DNA of 20,256 bases. Source: an uncultured Chromatiaceae bacterium (lineage in GTDB: Bacteria > Pseudomonadota > Gammaproteobacteria > Enterobacterales > Alteromonadaceae). Below the pieces are notes generated by a model. That model saw only the letters and a list, made by a program, of their open reading frames with translations, did not search any database and was not told where the DNA came from. The DNA is taken from contig CAMLNG010000011.1 in assembly GCA_946481195.1 (NCBI GenBank), forward strand, positions 1 to 20,256. Reading direction: 5' to 3'. This document shows positions 7,523 through 14,228 of this stretch, in pieces; positions within the stretch are counted from its first letter, which is position 1; each line of letters begins with the position of its first letter. The position numbers were made by a program, and so were the translations under genes.

Positions 7523-8044
7523 CTAGCGTTTATATTGGCTCGGGCAATAGCCGCGGTTCACTTCAGGCGAACGCAGTGCCAGATGTTTAGTGGTGCGGCC
7601 ACAGGTGCGGGCGCGCCATAAGCGGAAACTACCGGCATTCAGTTCTCTTCGCATCAGTTTAATCAGCTGATGTTGGTTCAGGCCATACAACTGTTCTATC
7701 GCTTCAAACGGCGTGCGGTCTTCCAAGAGCACCATATAGCTTAAAAAGCGGCAGCAGCGATAAGCAGAATGGCCGCAGGCAAGGCAGATTTTTGAAGCTT
7801 TAGTGGTTCTAAAGCGAGAAAATTTAACGCCGCATGCGGCCATTCTGCTATCGCCCGTCCGGGAGCGCCTGCAATTGCCTCATGCGGCGTTGCCACAGCT
7901 CGAAAGAGCACCACTATTCCTTCGCCGTGTCGCCTTGCCTGAGGCAATTTCAGGCTGCTCTGCTGTTCGCTTATTAAACTATATGGTGCTCTACACCATT
8001 TCAATAATGCGGGACAAGTCGGCTGGGCTAAATTCTTTGGTCAT
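7523..8044 (-). pseudogene. DUF2805/TIGR03643-family gene interrupted by a 267-bp element
   Basis: The C-terminal part (minus strand from ~7725 down) reads EDRTPFEAIEQLYGLNQHQ, LIKLMRRELNAGSFRLWRAR, then GRTTKHLALRS, the recognisable DUF2805 (TIGR03643) family of small uncharacterised proteins. The missing N terminus lies beyond an inserted element: minus strand from ATG 8044 reads MTKEFSPADLSRIIEMV in the same frame, then meets a TAG at 7993-7991 at the element edge. Removing 7726-7992 exactly would rejoin the parts in frame as IIEMV-L-EDRTPFEAI. The family usually has Trp where Leu would be. No strong RBS precedes 8044. The distal part might still be translated from an internal ATG (7735) but would lack the first helix. 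The break is seen in the sequence; loss of function is inferred. Confidence 0.8.
7726..7992. mobile_element. 267-bp non-coding inverted-repeat (MITE-like) element inside the DUF2805 gene
   Basis: The ends are perfect 14-bp inverted repeats, AGAGCACCATATAG (7726-7739) and its complement (7979-7992), extending imperfectly inward to ~32 bp (TTAA, AAGCG and CAGCAG shared). Internal stems: 7757-7777 with 7835-7854 (20 bp, one bulge); 7797-7803 with 7809-7815 (GCTTTAG/CTAAAGC); 7826-7836 with 7881-7891 (AACGCCGCATG, perfect 11 bp); 7937-7942 with 7950-7955. The longest open frames in it have no protein-like features, and no transposase is present, so it would be moved in trans. No clear target-site duplication flanks it. 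Its boundaries are set by the gene it splits. I cannot name the family; other genomic copies would prove mobility. Confidence 0.7.
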
Positions 8045-8287
8045 GGGCAGATGTGGGTTGGTGACTGATGCTGGCTTTACGTGGCCACGAACGCTTTAGA
8101 CCAGTTATGCCCAGTCGAAATTGAACGTTAAGTCATGATTTGCTGTACGGTGGCGCGTTGCTGACCGTACCTACCTTTGCAATTCAAATGTAGGTACGTG
8201 CAAGCTGAAGCTGCTGGTCGTCACTCGATGGCCACCACGTGGCGTGCGATTGTTGTCGGCATGCAACACGACAACTTCCAGGTACCT
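8045..8287. other. Intergenic stretch with interleaved palindromes
   Basis: No credible gene is seen on either strand. It holds two chained dyads: GTACGGT (8145-8151) with ACCGTAC (8164-8170), and GTACCTAC (8167-8174) with GTAGGTAC (8190-8197), the latter extended inside by TTTG/CAAA and sharing the GTAC at 8167-8170 with the first. Near the pirin stop is GTTGTCG/CGACAAC (8252-8258 with 8269-8275), which could end the pirin transcript but lacks a T run. Confidence 0.5.
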
Positions 8288-9199
8288 TCAAGGCAGCGGA
8301 ATAAACTCAGTTTCATCACCCGGCACTTTAGGGAACTTACCTTGTTGCCAGTCAGTTTTGGCCTGTTCGATACGCTCACGCCGGCTGGAAACAAAATTCC
8401 ATTCGACAAAACGTTTGCTCATCGCTTCCCCGCCAATCAGAGCGATGCGGCTATCAGCGATGGCGTGAACCGTCACCACGGTATTGGCATCCAACACTGC
8501 CATGTCGTATTGGTCTACTGCAGTATCCCGCAGCTGAACCTGACCCGTCGCAATATACAAGGCGCGCTCCGCTGCCTGCGGCAGTACCAGACACTGACCG
8601 GCTTTGAGATGCGCTTCAAGGTACAGCGTTTGCGCAAACTGTTTGACCGGTGACGTCTGACCATAAGCGCTGCCCATAATGACCCGGACCGGCACGCCTT
8701 CAACACTGACGGAAGGGATTTGCACGCCCGGATAATGATAAAACGCGGGCTCGGTTTCTTCGTCAGCCTCCGGTAATACCAGCCATAGCTGCAGGCCGTG
8801 TAGTTGGTGATCCACAGCTGTCACTTCCGGCCGCTCGCGCTCTGAATGCACGATGCCACGACCAGCCACCATCAGATTAATGTCACCGGGCCGGATCGGC
8901 TGCAGGCTGCCAAGTGAATCGCGATGCAAAATTTCACCTTCAAACAGGTAAGTCACAGTGGCGAGGTTAATGTGCGGGTGGGGGCGCACATTGATACCAG
9001 AACCGGCCGGAAAAAACGCCGGGCCCATATGGTCAAAGAAAATCCAGGGGCCAACCATTTGCTGACCGGCTACCGGCAACAACCGGCGCACCGAAAAGCC
9101 GCCCAGATCTTTTTGCCGTGGCCGGATGATTTTTAGGATGGCGCCACAGCCGGAATCTTCGGTGCAGTCGCCGGCAACCAGCGGGGTTAAGTTACTCAT
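8288..9199 (-). CDS. Pirin-family bicupin protein
   Basis: The 303-residue product is a full-length pirin: PWIFFDHMGPAFF (51-63), the metal-binding HPH at His74 and His76 in RPHPHINLATVTYLFEGE, and GRGIVHSE with His118 and Glu120, matching the iron ligands of human pirin (His56, His58, His101, Glu103). HGLQLWLVLP (134-143) and a C-terminal cupin domain complete the fold. Pirins are cytosolic iron proteins; some have quercetinase activity and others modulate enzymes or transcription, so the exact role is open. AGGAG stands 8 nt before the ATG. It is 36 nt downstream of the TauE/SafE gene on the same strand, so the two are probably co-transcribed. Two extra cysteines (12 and 18) are near the N terminus. 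Confidence 0.93.
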   Translation of the reverse strand: MSNLTPLVAGDCTEDSGCGAILKIIRPRQKDLGGFSVRRLLPVAGQQMVGPWIFFDHMGPAFFPAGSGINVRPHPHINLATVTYLFEGEILHRDSLGSLQPIRPGDINLMVAGRGIVHSERERPEVTAVDHQLHGLQLWLVLPEADEETEPAFYHYPGVQIPSVSVEGVPVRVIMGSAYGQTSPVKQFAQTLYLEAHLKAGQCLVLPQAAERALYIATGQVQLRDTAVDQYDMAVLDANTVVTVHAIADSRIALIGGEAMSKRFVEWNFVSSRRERIEQAKTDWQQGKFPKVPGDETEFIPLP

Positions 9200-9235
9200 G
9201 ACAAGACTCCTGTTGAGGCAAGAAAAAATGCAGAC

Positions 9236-9970
9236 CTACCACAATGCACCTGCAGTAATTGCGAGGCCACTGGCTAATAACAATATATATAACAAGCGGA
9301 TAAACATCTGCTGCGGCAGGTTACGCTGCACCCAGACGCCGGCCTGTACCGCAATAAATGCCAGTGGTGTGCAGTACAGCACCCGCAGAATATCGGCCGG
9401 GTCAAACTGACCGGTCAACCAGAATGCCGGTACTTTCAGCAGGTTCAGCACGGCAAAAAACACTGCACTGGTAGCGATATAGCTGACGGGCGGCAGTTGG
9501 CGCGCTAACAGATGCAACGACAACGGCGGGCCGCCGGCGTGTAATAAAGTGGAGCTGACGCCGCTGATAAACCCCAGGCTGATGCCGGCTTTAGCGCCGG
9601 CAAACAGGCTTAAATCGGCATTGCCGTAGAAATAACGCAGCGCAAACAGTGTCGCACCAATGCCAATAAACAGCTGCAATTGCTGAATGGTCACCAGCAC
9701 CAGCACAAAGCTGGCGGCAACGATGCCAAGAATCGCCGGCAATAATAAAAACCGCAGCGCGGTCAGATCCCATTTATTCCAGCTGCTTTGCAGCGTAAAG
9801 GCATCACAAAGGATCAGCACCGGCAATAATAAGGCGAGCGCCCGATCAGCCGGAAATGCCAGTAATAACAAAGGCATGGCTAAAAGCCCCAGGCTGCCGG
9901 CAAAGCTGGTTTTGGAAATACCAGACAGCGTCACAGCGCCTGCCAGCGTCAGCCATTGCCACAGATCCAT
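9236..9970 (-). CDS. TauE/SafE-family permease
   Basis: From the ATG at 9970 the product is 244 residues with about seven to eight hydrophobic segments and two family-like half repeats: an N-terminal GISKTSFAGSLGLLAMPLLL and a second-half ISLGFISGVSSTLLHAGGPPLSLHLL. These are typical of the TauE/SafE (DUF81) family, inner-membrane exporters or channels for small anions such as sulfite, sulfoacetate or other organosulfur compounds. The substrate is not visible. The start at 9970 has GGAG 8 nt upstream; an in-frame start at 10003 would add 11 residues without an equally good RBS and would weaken the N-terminal membrane segment. It is first in a probable two-gene unit with pirin. A perfect 8-bp hairpin lies in its leader. 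Confidence 0.9.
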   Translation of the reverse strand: MDLWQWLTLAGAVTLSGISKTSFAGSLGLLAMPLLLLAFPADRALALLLPVLILCDAFTLQSSWNKWDLTALRFLLLPAILGIVAASFVLVLVTIQQLQLFIGIGATLFALRYFYGNADLSLFAGAKAGISLGFISGVSSTLLHAGGPPLSLHLLARQLPPVSYIATSAVFFAVLNLLKVPAFWLTGQFDPADILRVLYCTPLAFIAVQAGVWVQRNLPQQMFIRLLYILLLASGLAITAGALW

Positions 9971-10012
9971 GGTTACAACTCCGATTGGCTGCCAAACGGT
10001 CATCCGGGATGG

Positions 10013-10033
10013 ACCACCGACAGGTTCGGTGGT
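10013..10033. promoter_or_regulatory. Perfect 8-bp stem-loop or dyad upstream of the TauE/SafE gene
   Basis: ACCACCGA - CAGGT - TCGGTGGT, centred ~53 nt upstream of the chosen ATG at 9970. With no T run it is not an intrinsic terminator. It could be an operator or a leader hairpin in the minus-strand transcript. Its function is unknown. Confidence 0.4.
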
Positions 10034-10139
10034 GATGGTTGATTATCCTACCGCATTCGCACTGACGGCACCGATGAAAAAACCGTGTAATAGTTTCGAA
10101 TTTTTGCAACGCGGTTGTTTTGAGGGGGGGGCAGGCCCG

Positions 10140-11501
10140 CTATACCAGTCGGGCCGGGTCCAGTAACATCCGCAATTGCGCTTCGGGCAGACCGGATAAT
10201 TCCAGCGCCACATCCAGCACTGGCCTTTGCTGCTGATAGGCTTGCTTGGCAATCTGTGCGGCTTTTTCATATCCAATCAGTGGATTGAGCGCAGTCACCA
10301 GGATCGGGTTCAGCGCCAGTGCCCGCGCGGTATGGTCGGCCCGTACTTTCATCTGGGCAATACATTGCCGGGCAAAGGCAGTACAGCTGCCGCTGAGTAA
10401 ATCAATGCTGCCAAGCAGGTTATTGGCGACCAAAGGCAACATCACGTTCAGTTCAAAGTTGCCGGACTGGCCGGCGATGGTGATGGCGGTATCGTGTCCA
10501 ATTACCTGAGCACAAGCCATTGCGACGGCTTCCGGGATCACCGGATTCACTTTCCCCGGCATGATGGAAGAGCCGGGTTGCAGCGCCGGTAACTCAATCT
10601 CTGCCAGTCCCGCCAGAGGGCCAGAGTTCATCCAGCGCAGGTCATTGGCTATTTTCAGCAGGGCCACCGCTAATGTTTTTAATACGCCGGAACACGCCAC
10701 TGCAGTATCCTGCGTACCCATGCTAAAGAAAAAATTACCACTGGGCATAAAGCTGAGGCCGGTTAATTGACTGAGCTCCGCGGCAAAACGCAGCGCAAAA
10801 CCCGGTGCTGCATTGACGCCGGTGCCCACAGCAGTACCGCCTTGCGCCAACTGTTGTAAACGCGGTAGCTGTTCCTGCAGCAATACTTCGACATGGTGCA
10901 GCTGCGCCTGCCAGCCGGCAAAAACCTGAGAAAATTTCACCGGCATCGCGTCCATCAGATGTGTGCGGCCGGTTTTTAAGATGGTGCCGGACAGTGCATT
11001 TTGCGTAGCAATGGCCTGCTGCAATTGTTGCAGCGCCGGCAACAGTTGTCCGTGAATGGCAATGGCTGCACTGACGTGAATGGCGGTCGGCACAGTATCG
11101 TTACTGCTTTGCCCCAGATTGACATGGTCATTTGGATGCACTGACTTACCAAGCGTTTGACTCGCCAGCGTCGCCAAAACTTCGTTGACATTCATATTGC
11201 TGCTGGTACCGGAGCCGGTCTGAAATACCGGTACCGGATACTGCGACCAATCCGGGTTTGCCAGCTGAGTGGCAGCAGCACTACTGATGGCGTCGGCAAT
11301 GTCGGCATCGAGCAGGCCCAGCGCGCTGTTGCTGTGAGCGGCGGCCTGTTTAATCAATAACATGGCCCGGATGAACCCGGCCGGCATCGGGGTTTGGTTG
11401 ATCAGAAAATTCTGCACTGCGCGTTGAGTCTGCGCCTGATACAAAGCGCTTTGGGGCACTTCAAGCGCCCCCATGCTGTCGTGTTCGGTGCGGGTGGTCA
11501 T
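10140..11501 (-). CDS. fumC: Class II fumarate hydratase (fumarase C)
   Basis: The 453-residue enzyme carries the three conserved blocks of the fumarase/aspartase superfamily: GSGTSSNMNVNEV (96-108), GRTHLMDAMPVKFSQ with His181 (178-192), and the signature GSSIMPGKVNP (310-320) containing the catalytic serine. MPGKVNP rather than MPAKVNP favours fumarase over aspartase. It interconverts fumarate and L-malate in the cytoplasm without an iron-sulfur cluster. The segment after the signature (VIPEAV, VIGHD) resembles the actinobacterial type more than the E. coli one, and a segment usually reading N-x-F-E-A is here GNFFFSMGTQDT. Start 11501 has AGAGGGA just upstream; an ATG at 11525 reads through that RBS and is rejected. 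It is 59 nt downstream of the acyl-CoA synthetase gene and probably in the same transcript. Confidence 0.93.
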   Translation of the reverse strand: MTTRTEHDSMGALEVPQSALYQAQTQRAVQNFLINQTPMPAGFIRAMLLIKQAAAHSNSALGLLDADIADAISSAAATQLANPDWSQYPVPVFQTGSGTSSNMNVNEVLATLASQTLGKSVHPNDHVNLGQSSNDTVPTAIHVSAAIAIHGQLLPALQQLQQAIATQNALSGTILKTGRTHLMDAMPVKFSQVFAGWQAQLHHVEVLLQEQLPRLQQLAQGGTAVGTGVNAAPGFALRFAAELSQLTGLSFMPSGNFFFSMGTQDTAVACSGVLKTLAVALLKIANDLRWMNSGPLAGLAEIELPALQPGSSIMPGKVNPVIPEAVAMACAQVIGHDTAITIAGQSGNFELNVMLPLVANNLLGSIDLLSGSCTAFARQCIAQMKVRADHTARALALNPILVTALNPLIGYEKAAQIAKQAYQQQRPVLDVALELSGLPEAQLRMLLDPARLV

Positions 11502-11560
11502 TAAATGTCCCTCTTTCTCTGCCAAAAGGGACAGTATAGGTCAGCCTGATGCAGCTGGCT

Positions 11561-13489
11561 TTACAGGCTGCCGACCAGTGCTTTTTCTGTCATGATCTGT
11601 TCGATTTCAGCCAGGCAGGCCGGGTCGTCGATGGTTGACGGAATACTGTATTCGCTGCCGGCGGCGATTTGCCTGAGCAGCTTACGCAGGATTTTGCCGG
11701 AGCGGGTTTTCGGCAAGCGTTTGACGATAATGGCTTTTTTAAAACAAGCCAAGGCGCCAATCTCTTTGCGCACCATGGCGGCCAGCTCGGTTTCCAACTC
11801 GGTTTCTGCGATATTGCTGCCGTTTTTCAGCAGCACCATCGCCAGTGGCTGCTGGCCTTTGATCGGTTCGTGGATGCCAATGACACAACATTCCGCCACG
11901 GCCGGGTGGCTGGCGACTATTTGCTCCATTTCGCCGGTCGACAGGCGGTGGCCGGCGACGTTGATGACATCGTCGGTACGGCCCATCACAAACAAATAAC
12001 CGTCTTCGTCGAGGTATCCGCCGTCGCCGCTGGCGTAATAACCGGGAAAAGTGCGCAGATAACCGTCGACAAAACGTTCGTCATTGCCCCAAATGGTGCT
12101 GAGGCACCCCGGCGGCAGTGGCAACCGCACTGCGATATAACCCTGTTCGTTCGGGCCAAGCGGGCTACCGTCGTCGCTTAAAATCTCCACCTGATAGCCC
12201 GGCACCGGCACTGTGGCGGAACCGGCTTTGGCCGGTAACAGTGCGATGCCGGCCGGGTTAGCACTGATGGCCCAGCCGGTTTCGGTTTGCCACCAATGGT
12301 CAATCACAGGTTTACCGATTTTGTCGGTCACCCAATAATAAGTCGCCGGGTCTAAGCGCTCGCCAGCCATAAAAATGTACTTGAGAGTCGACAAATCATA
12401 AGTTTGCAGCAGCGCGTCCGGGTCTTCTTTACGCACGGCACGAAAGGCGGTCGGGGCGGCGAATAACACTTTGACTTTGTATTCAGCACAAAGCCGCCAG
12501 AACGCGCCGGCGTCCGGCGTAAACACCGGTTTACCTTCATACAAAACAGTGGTGCAACCGGCGAATAACGGCGCATAAACAATATAAGAATGGCCCACCA
12601 CCCAGCCGACATCTGAGGCGGCAAAAAACACGTCGCCGGGGCCGCAGTCATAAATAGTACGCATGCTGTACGACAGCGCGACCGCATGGCCGCCGTTATC
12701 GCGCACCACACCTTTGGGCTTGCCGGTGGTGCCGGAGGTGTAAAGGATGTACAGCGGATCTGTTGATTGCACCGGCACACAAGCGACCGGATGCGCTTTG
12801 GTCAGCTCCAGGTGCCAGTCTAAGTCGCGGCCTGGTTGCATTTCTGCCAACAGTTGTTCGCGCTGGAAAATAATGCAGCTGGTGACCTGATGCTGCGCCA
12901 GCTCCAGTGCTTCATCCAATAAAGGTTTATAAGCAATCAGCCGGTTAATTTCGATACCGCAAGACGCGCTGACAATCACTTTTGGCGTGGCGTCATCGAT
13001 GCGCAGCGCCAGTTCATGTGCGGAAAAACCACCAAACACCACTGAATGCACAGCGCCCAGTCGTGCCACGGCCAGCATTGCAATCAGCGCTTGCGGGATC
13101 ATCGGCAGATAAATCACCACGCGGTCGCCTTTGCCAACGCCCTGTTGTTGTAGCACGCCAGCAAACAACGACACTTCATCCAGCAGCTGTAAATAACTGT
13201 ACCGACGCTTGCTGCCGGTCACCGGCGAATCATAAATCAGCGCAGTCTGATTGCCGCGGCCTTGCTGTACATGACTGTCGAGCGCCAGGTAACAGCTGTT
13301 TAAGACGCCGTCGGCAAACCATTGGTAGTGGTCGGCGTCGGTTTGGCTGAGGATTTGTGTCGGGGCTTCGAACCAGTCAAGTTGCGCCGCTTCGCGCTGC
13401 CAGAACTGTTCCGGCGCTGCTGCGGCTTGCTGGTGCAGTTGTTGATAGCGTTGCAGTGGCAGATGTGGCTGTTGAACAGTGTTGGTCAT
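11561..13489 (-). CDS. prpE: Propionyl-CoA synthetase-type acyl-CoA synthetase (AMP-forming)
   Basis: The 642-residue product has an ACS-type N-terminal region (~10-60), the P-loop YTSGTTGKPKG (250-260), GVFF-like GDVFFAASDVGWVVGHSYIVYAPL (~285-308), WWQTETGW (399-406), GRTDDVINVAGHR (503-515) and PKTRSGKILRK (593-603) with Lys599, the lysine acetylated in this family. Length and the many identities I recall to E. coli PrpE (RYQ...FW, VVFGGFSAH, LPPGC, STIDDPA near the end) favour propionyl-CoA over acetyl-CoA synthetase, but acetate activity is possible. It makes acyl-CoA from propionate, ATP and CoA. No methylcitrate-cycle genes are in the window; fumarase C follows after 59 nt. Only a weak RBS precedes the ATG at 13489. 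Confidence 0.85.
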   Translation of the reverse strand: MTNTVQQPHLPLQRYQQLHQQAAAAPEQFWQREAAQLDWFEAPTQILSQTDADHYQWFADGVLNSCYLALDSHVQQGRGNQTALIYDSPVTGSKRRYSYLQLLDEVSLFAGVLQQQGVGKGDRVVIYLPMIPQALIAMLAVARLGAVHSVVFGGFSAHELALRIDDATPKVIVSASCGIEINRLIAYKPLLDEALELAQHQVTSCIIFQREQLLAEMQPGRDLDWHLELTKAHPVACVPVQSTDPLYILYTSGTTGKPKGVVRDNGGHAVALSYSMRTIYDCGPGDVFFAASDVGWVVGHSYIVYAPLFAGCTTVLYEGKPVFTPDAGAFWRLCAEYKVKVLFAAPTAFRAVRKEDPDALLQTYDLSTLKYIFMAGERLDPATYYWVTDKIGKPVIDHWWQTETGWAISANPAGIALLPAKAGSATVPVPGYQVEILSDDGSPLGPNEQGYIAVRLPLPPGCLSTIWGNDERFVDGYLRTFPGYYASGDGGYLDEDGYLFVMGRTDDVINVAGHRLSTGEMEQIVASHPAVAECCVIGIHEPIKGQQPLAMVLLKNGSNIAETELETELAAMVRKEIGALACFKKAIIVKRLPKTRSGKILRKLLRQIAAGSEYSIPSTIDDPACLAEIEQIMTEKALVGSL

Positions 13490-13572
13490 GGCAGTGGTCC
13501 CGGCAAAAGTAACAGCTCAGAATGTAGCTGTTTTTTGCTGCCGGCGAACTTAGACTTTTGGCGGGGGCGGCT

Positions 13573-13586
13573 GCTGTTCAAACAGC
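13573..13586. terminator. Short hairpin after the TetR gene, possible weak terminator
   Basis: GCTGTT - CA - AACAGC, loosely extended by flanking G and C runs (13562-13567 and 13588-13591). It lies between the TetR stop (13599) and the start of the acyl-CoA synthetase (13489). No T run follows on minus, so read-through from the efflux operon into the synthetase gene cannot be excluded. Confidence 0.3.
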
Positions 13587-13598
13587 ACCCCTTGGGAC

Positions 13599-14210
13599 TC
13601 AGAAGGGCGTCAGCAAGGTGCGGATCACCGGTTTGAGTGCAATCAGCACCGTTTCGCGGTCCAGCTGCGGATTGAGTACCCGGCGGATCATCAGGCCACC
13701 AAACAGCGCAAACATCACGCTGATACGGCTGTCGAGTTCAGTGTCCGGCAGGTCACGCACCAGGCTACCGTCGCGGCGCAGTAACTGTTTCATCAGCCGG
13801 CGCGCTTCGGTATCGGAAGCCTGCAGTGACAGCGCAACTTTGTCGTTGCGTGCCGCTTCCGAAATCATTTCCAGTTTTAACGCGCCTTTTTCCACGTCCA
13901 GATGTTTATCGACGCCATCTTCACAACCAATCAGCATCACATCCAGCAACGGGCCTTCCGCCTGCAGGAAACCGTTAAACACCGAAAACATCTCTTCCAT
14001 ATCACGCTGAATAATGGCGTCGATGATGGCGTCTTTGCTGTCGAAATAGTTATAGATATGGCCCGGGCTCATGCCGGCAGTTTTGGAGATCTCCGCCATG
14101 CCGGCACCATGGTAACCACGGCGGCGGAAGCAATCAGACGCGGCGTCCAGCACTTGCAGCCGCCGGCTTTGCGCCAGTTGCGGGTCTTGTCGTCTGGTTT
14201 TGCTGGTCAT
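13599..14210 (-). CDS. TetR-family transcriptional regulator, last gene of the efflux operon
   Basis: This 203-residue repressor has a TetR N-terminal DNA-binding domain (~15-62). VLDAASDCFRRRGYHGAGMAEISKTAGMSPGHIYNYFDSKDAII contains helix-turn-helix residues ~38-58, ending in the family hallmark IYNYF-x-SKD. The C-terminal ligand/dimer domain (~70-203) is helical and diverse, as usual. A strong GGAGGAA stands 6-7 nt before the ATG. It begins 18 nt after the outer-membrane factor stop, so it is the fourth cistron rather than being divergent from the pump genes, which is the more common layout for AcrR or NalC-like regulators. The palindrome at 20061-20093 in the operon promoter is the obvious binding site, giving autorepression relieved by pump substrates. 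Operator and ligand are inferred. Confidence 0.92.
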   Translation of the reverse strand: MTSKTRRQDPQLAQSRRLQVLDAASDCFRRRGYHGAGMAEISKTAGMSPGHIYNYFDSKDAIIDAIIQRDMEEMFSVFNGFLQAEGPLLDVMLIGCEDGVDKHLDVEKGALKLEMISEAARNDKVALSLQASDTEARRLMKQLLRRDGSLVRDLPDTELDSRISVMFALFGGLMIRRVLNPQLDRETVLIALKPVIRTLLTPF

Positions 14211-14228
14211 TTTGCTTCCTCCGTTTGG

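Noticed and set aside
7523..7843. Free-standing 106-residue protein on minus
   Set aside because: Its first ~35 residues come from the inserted element (Cys-rich, no family match); only the part from EDRTPFEAI onward is the DUF2805 gene.
7821..7895. Integron attC site (AACGCCGCATG ... CATGCGGCGTT with one GTTAAAT-like core on minus)
   Set aside because: Only one end fits the GTTRRRY/RYYYAAC core; the other reads GGCAAC/GTTGCC. No cassette or integrase is nearby, and the dyad is nested in a larger inverted-repeat element.
7803..8099. Plus-strand 98-residue open frame across the inserted element
   Set aside because: It crosses the element boundary and the DUF2805 antisense strand and has no RBS or recognisable protein pattern.
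8177..8653. Plus-strand 158-residue open frame
   Set aside because: Antisense to the clear pirin gene, with no RBS or domain.
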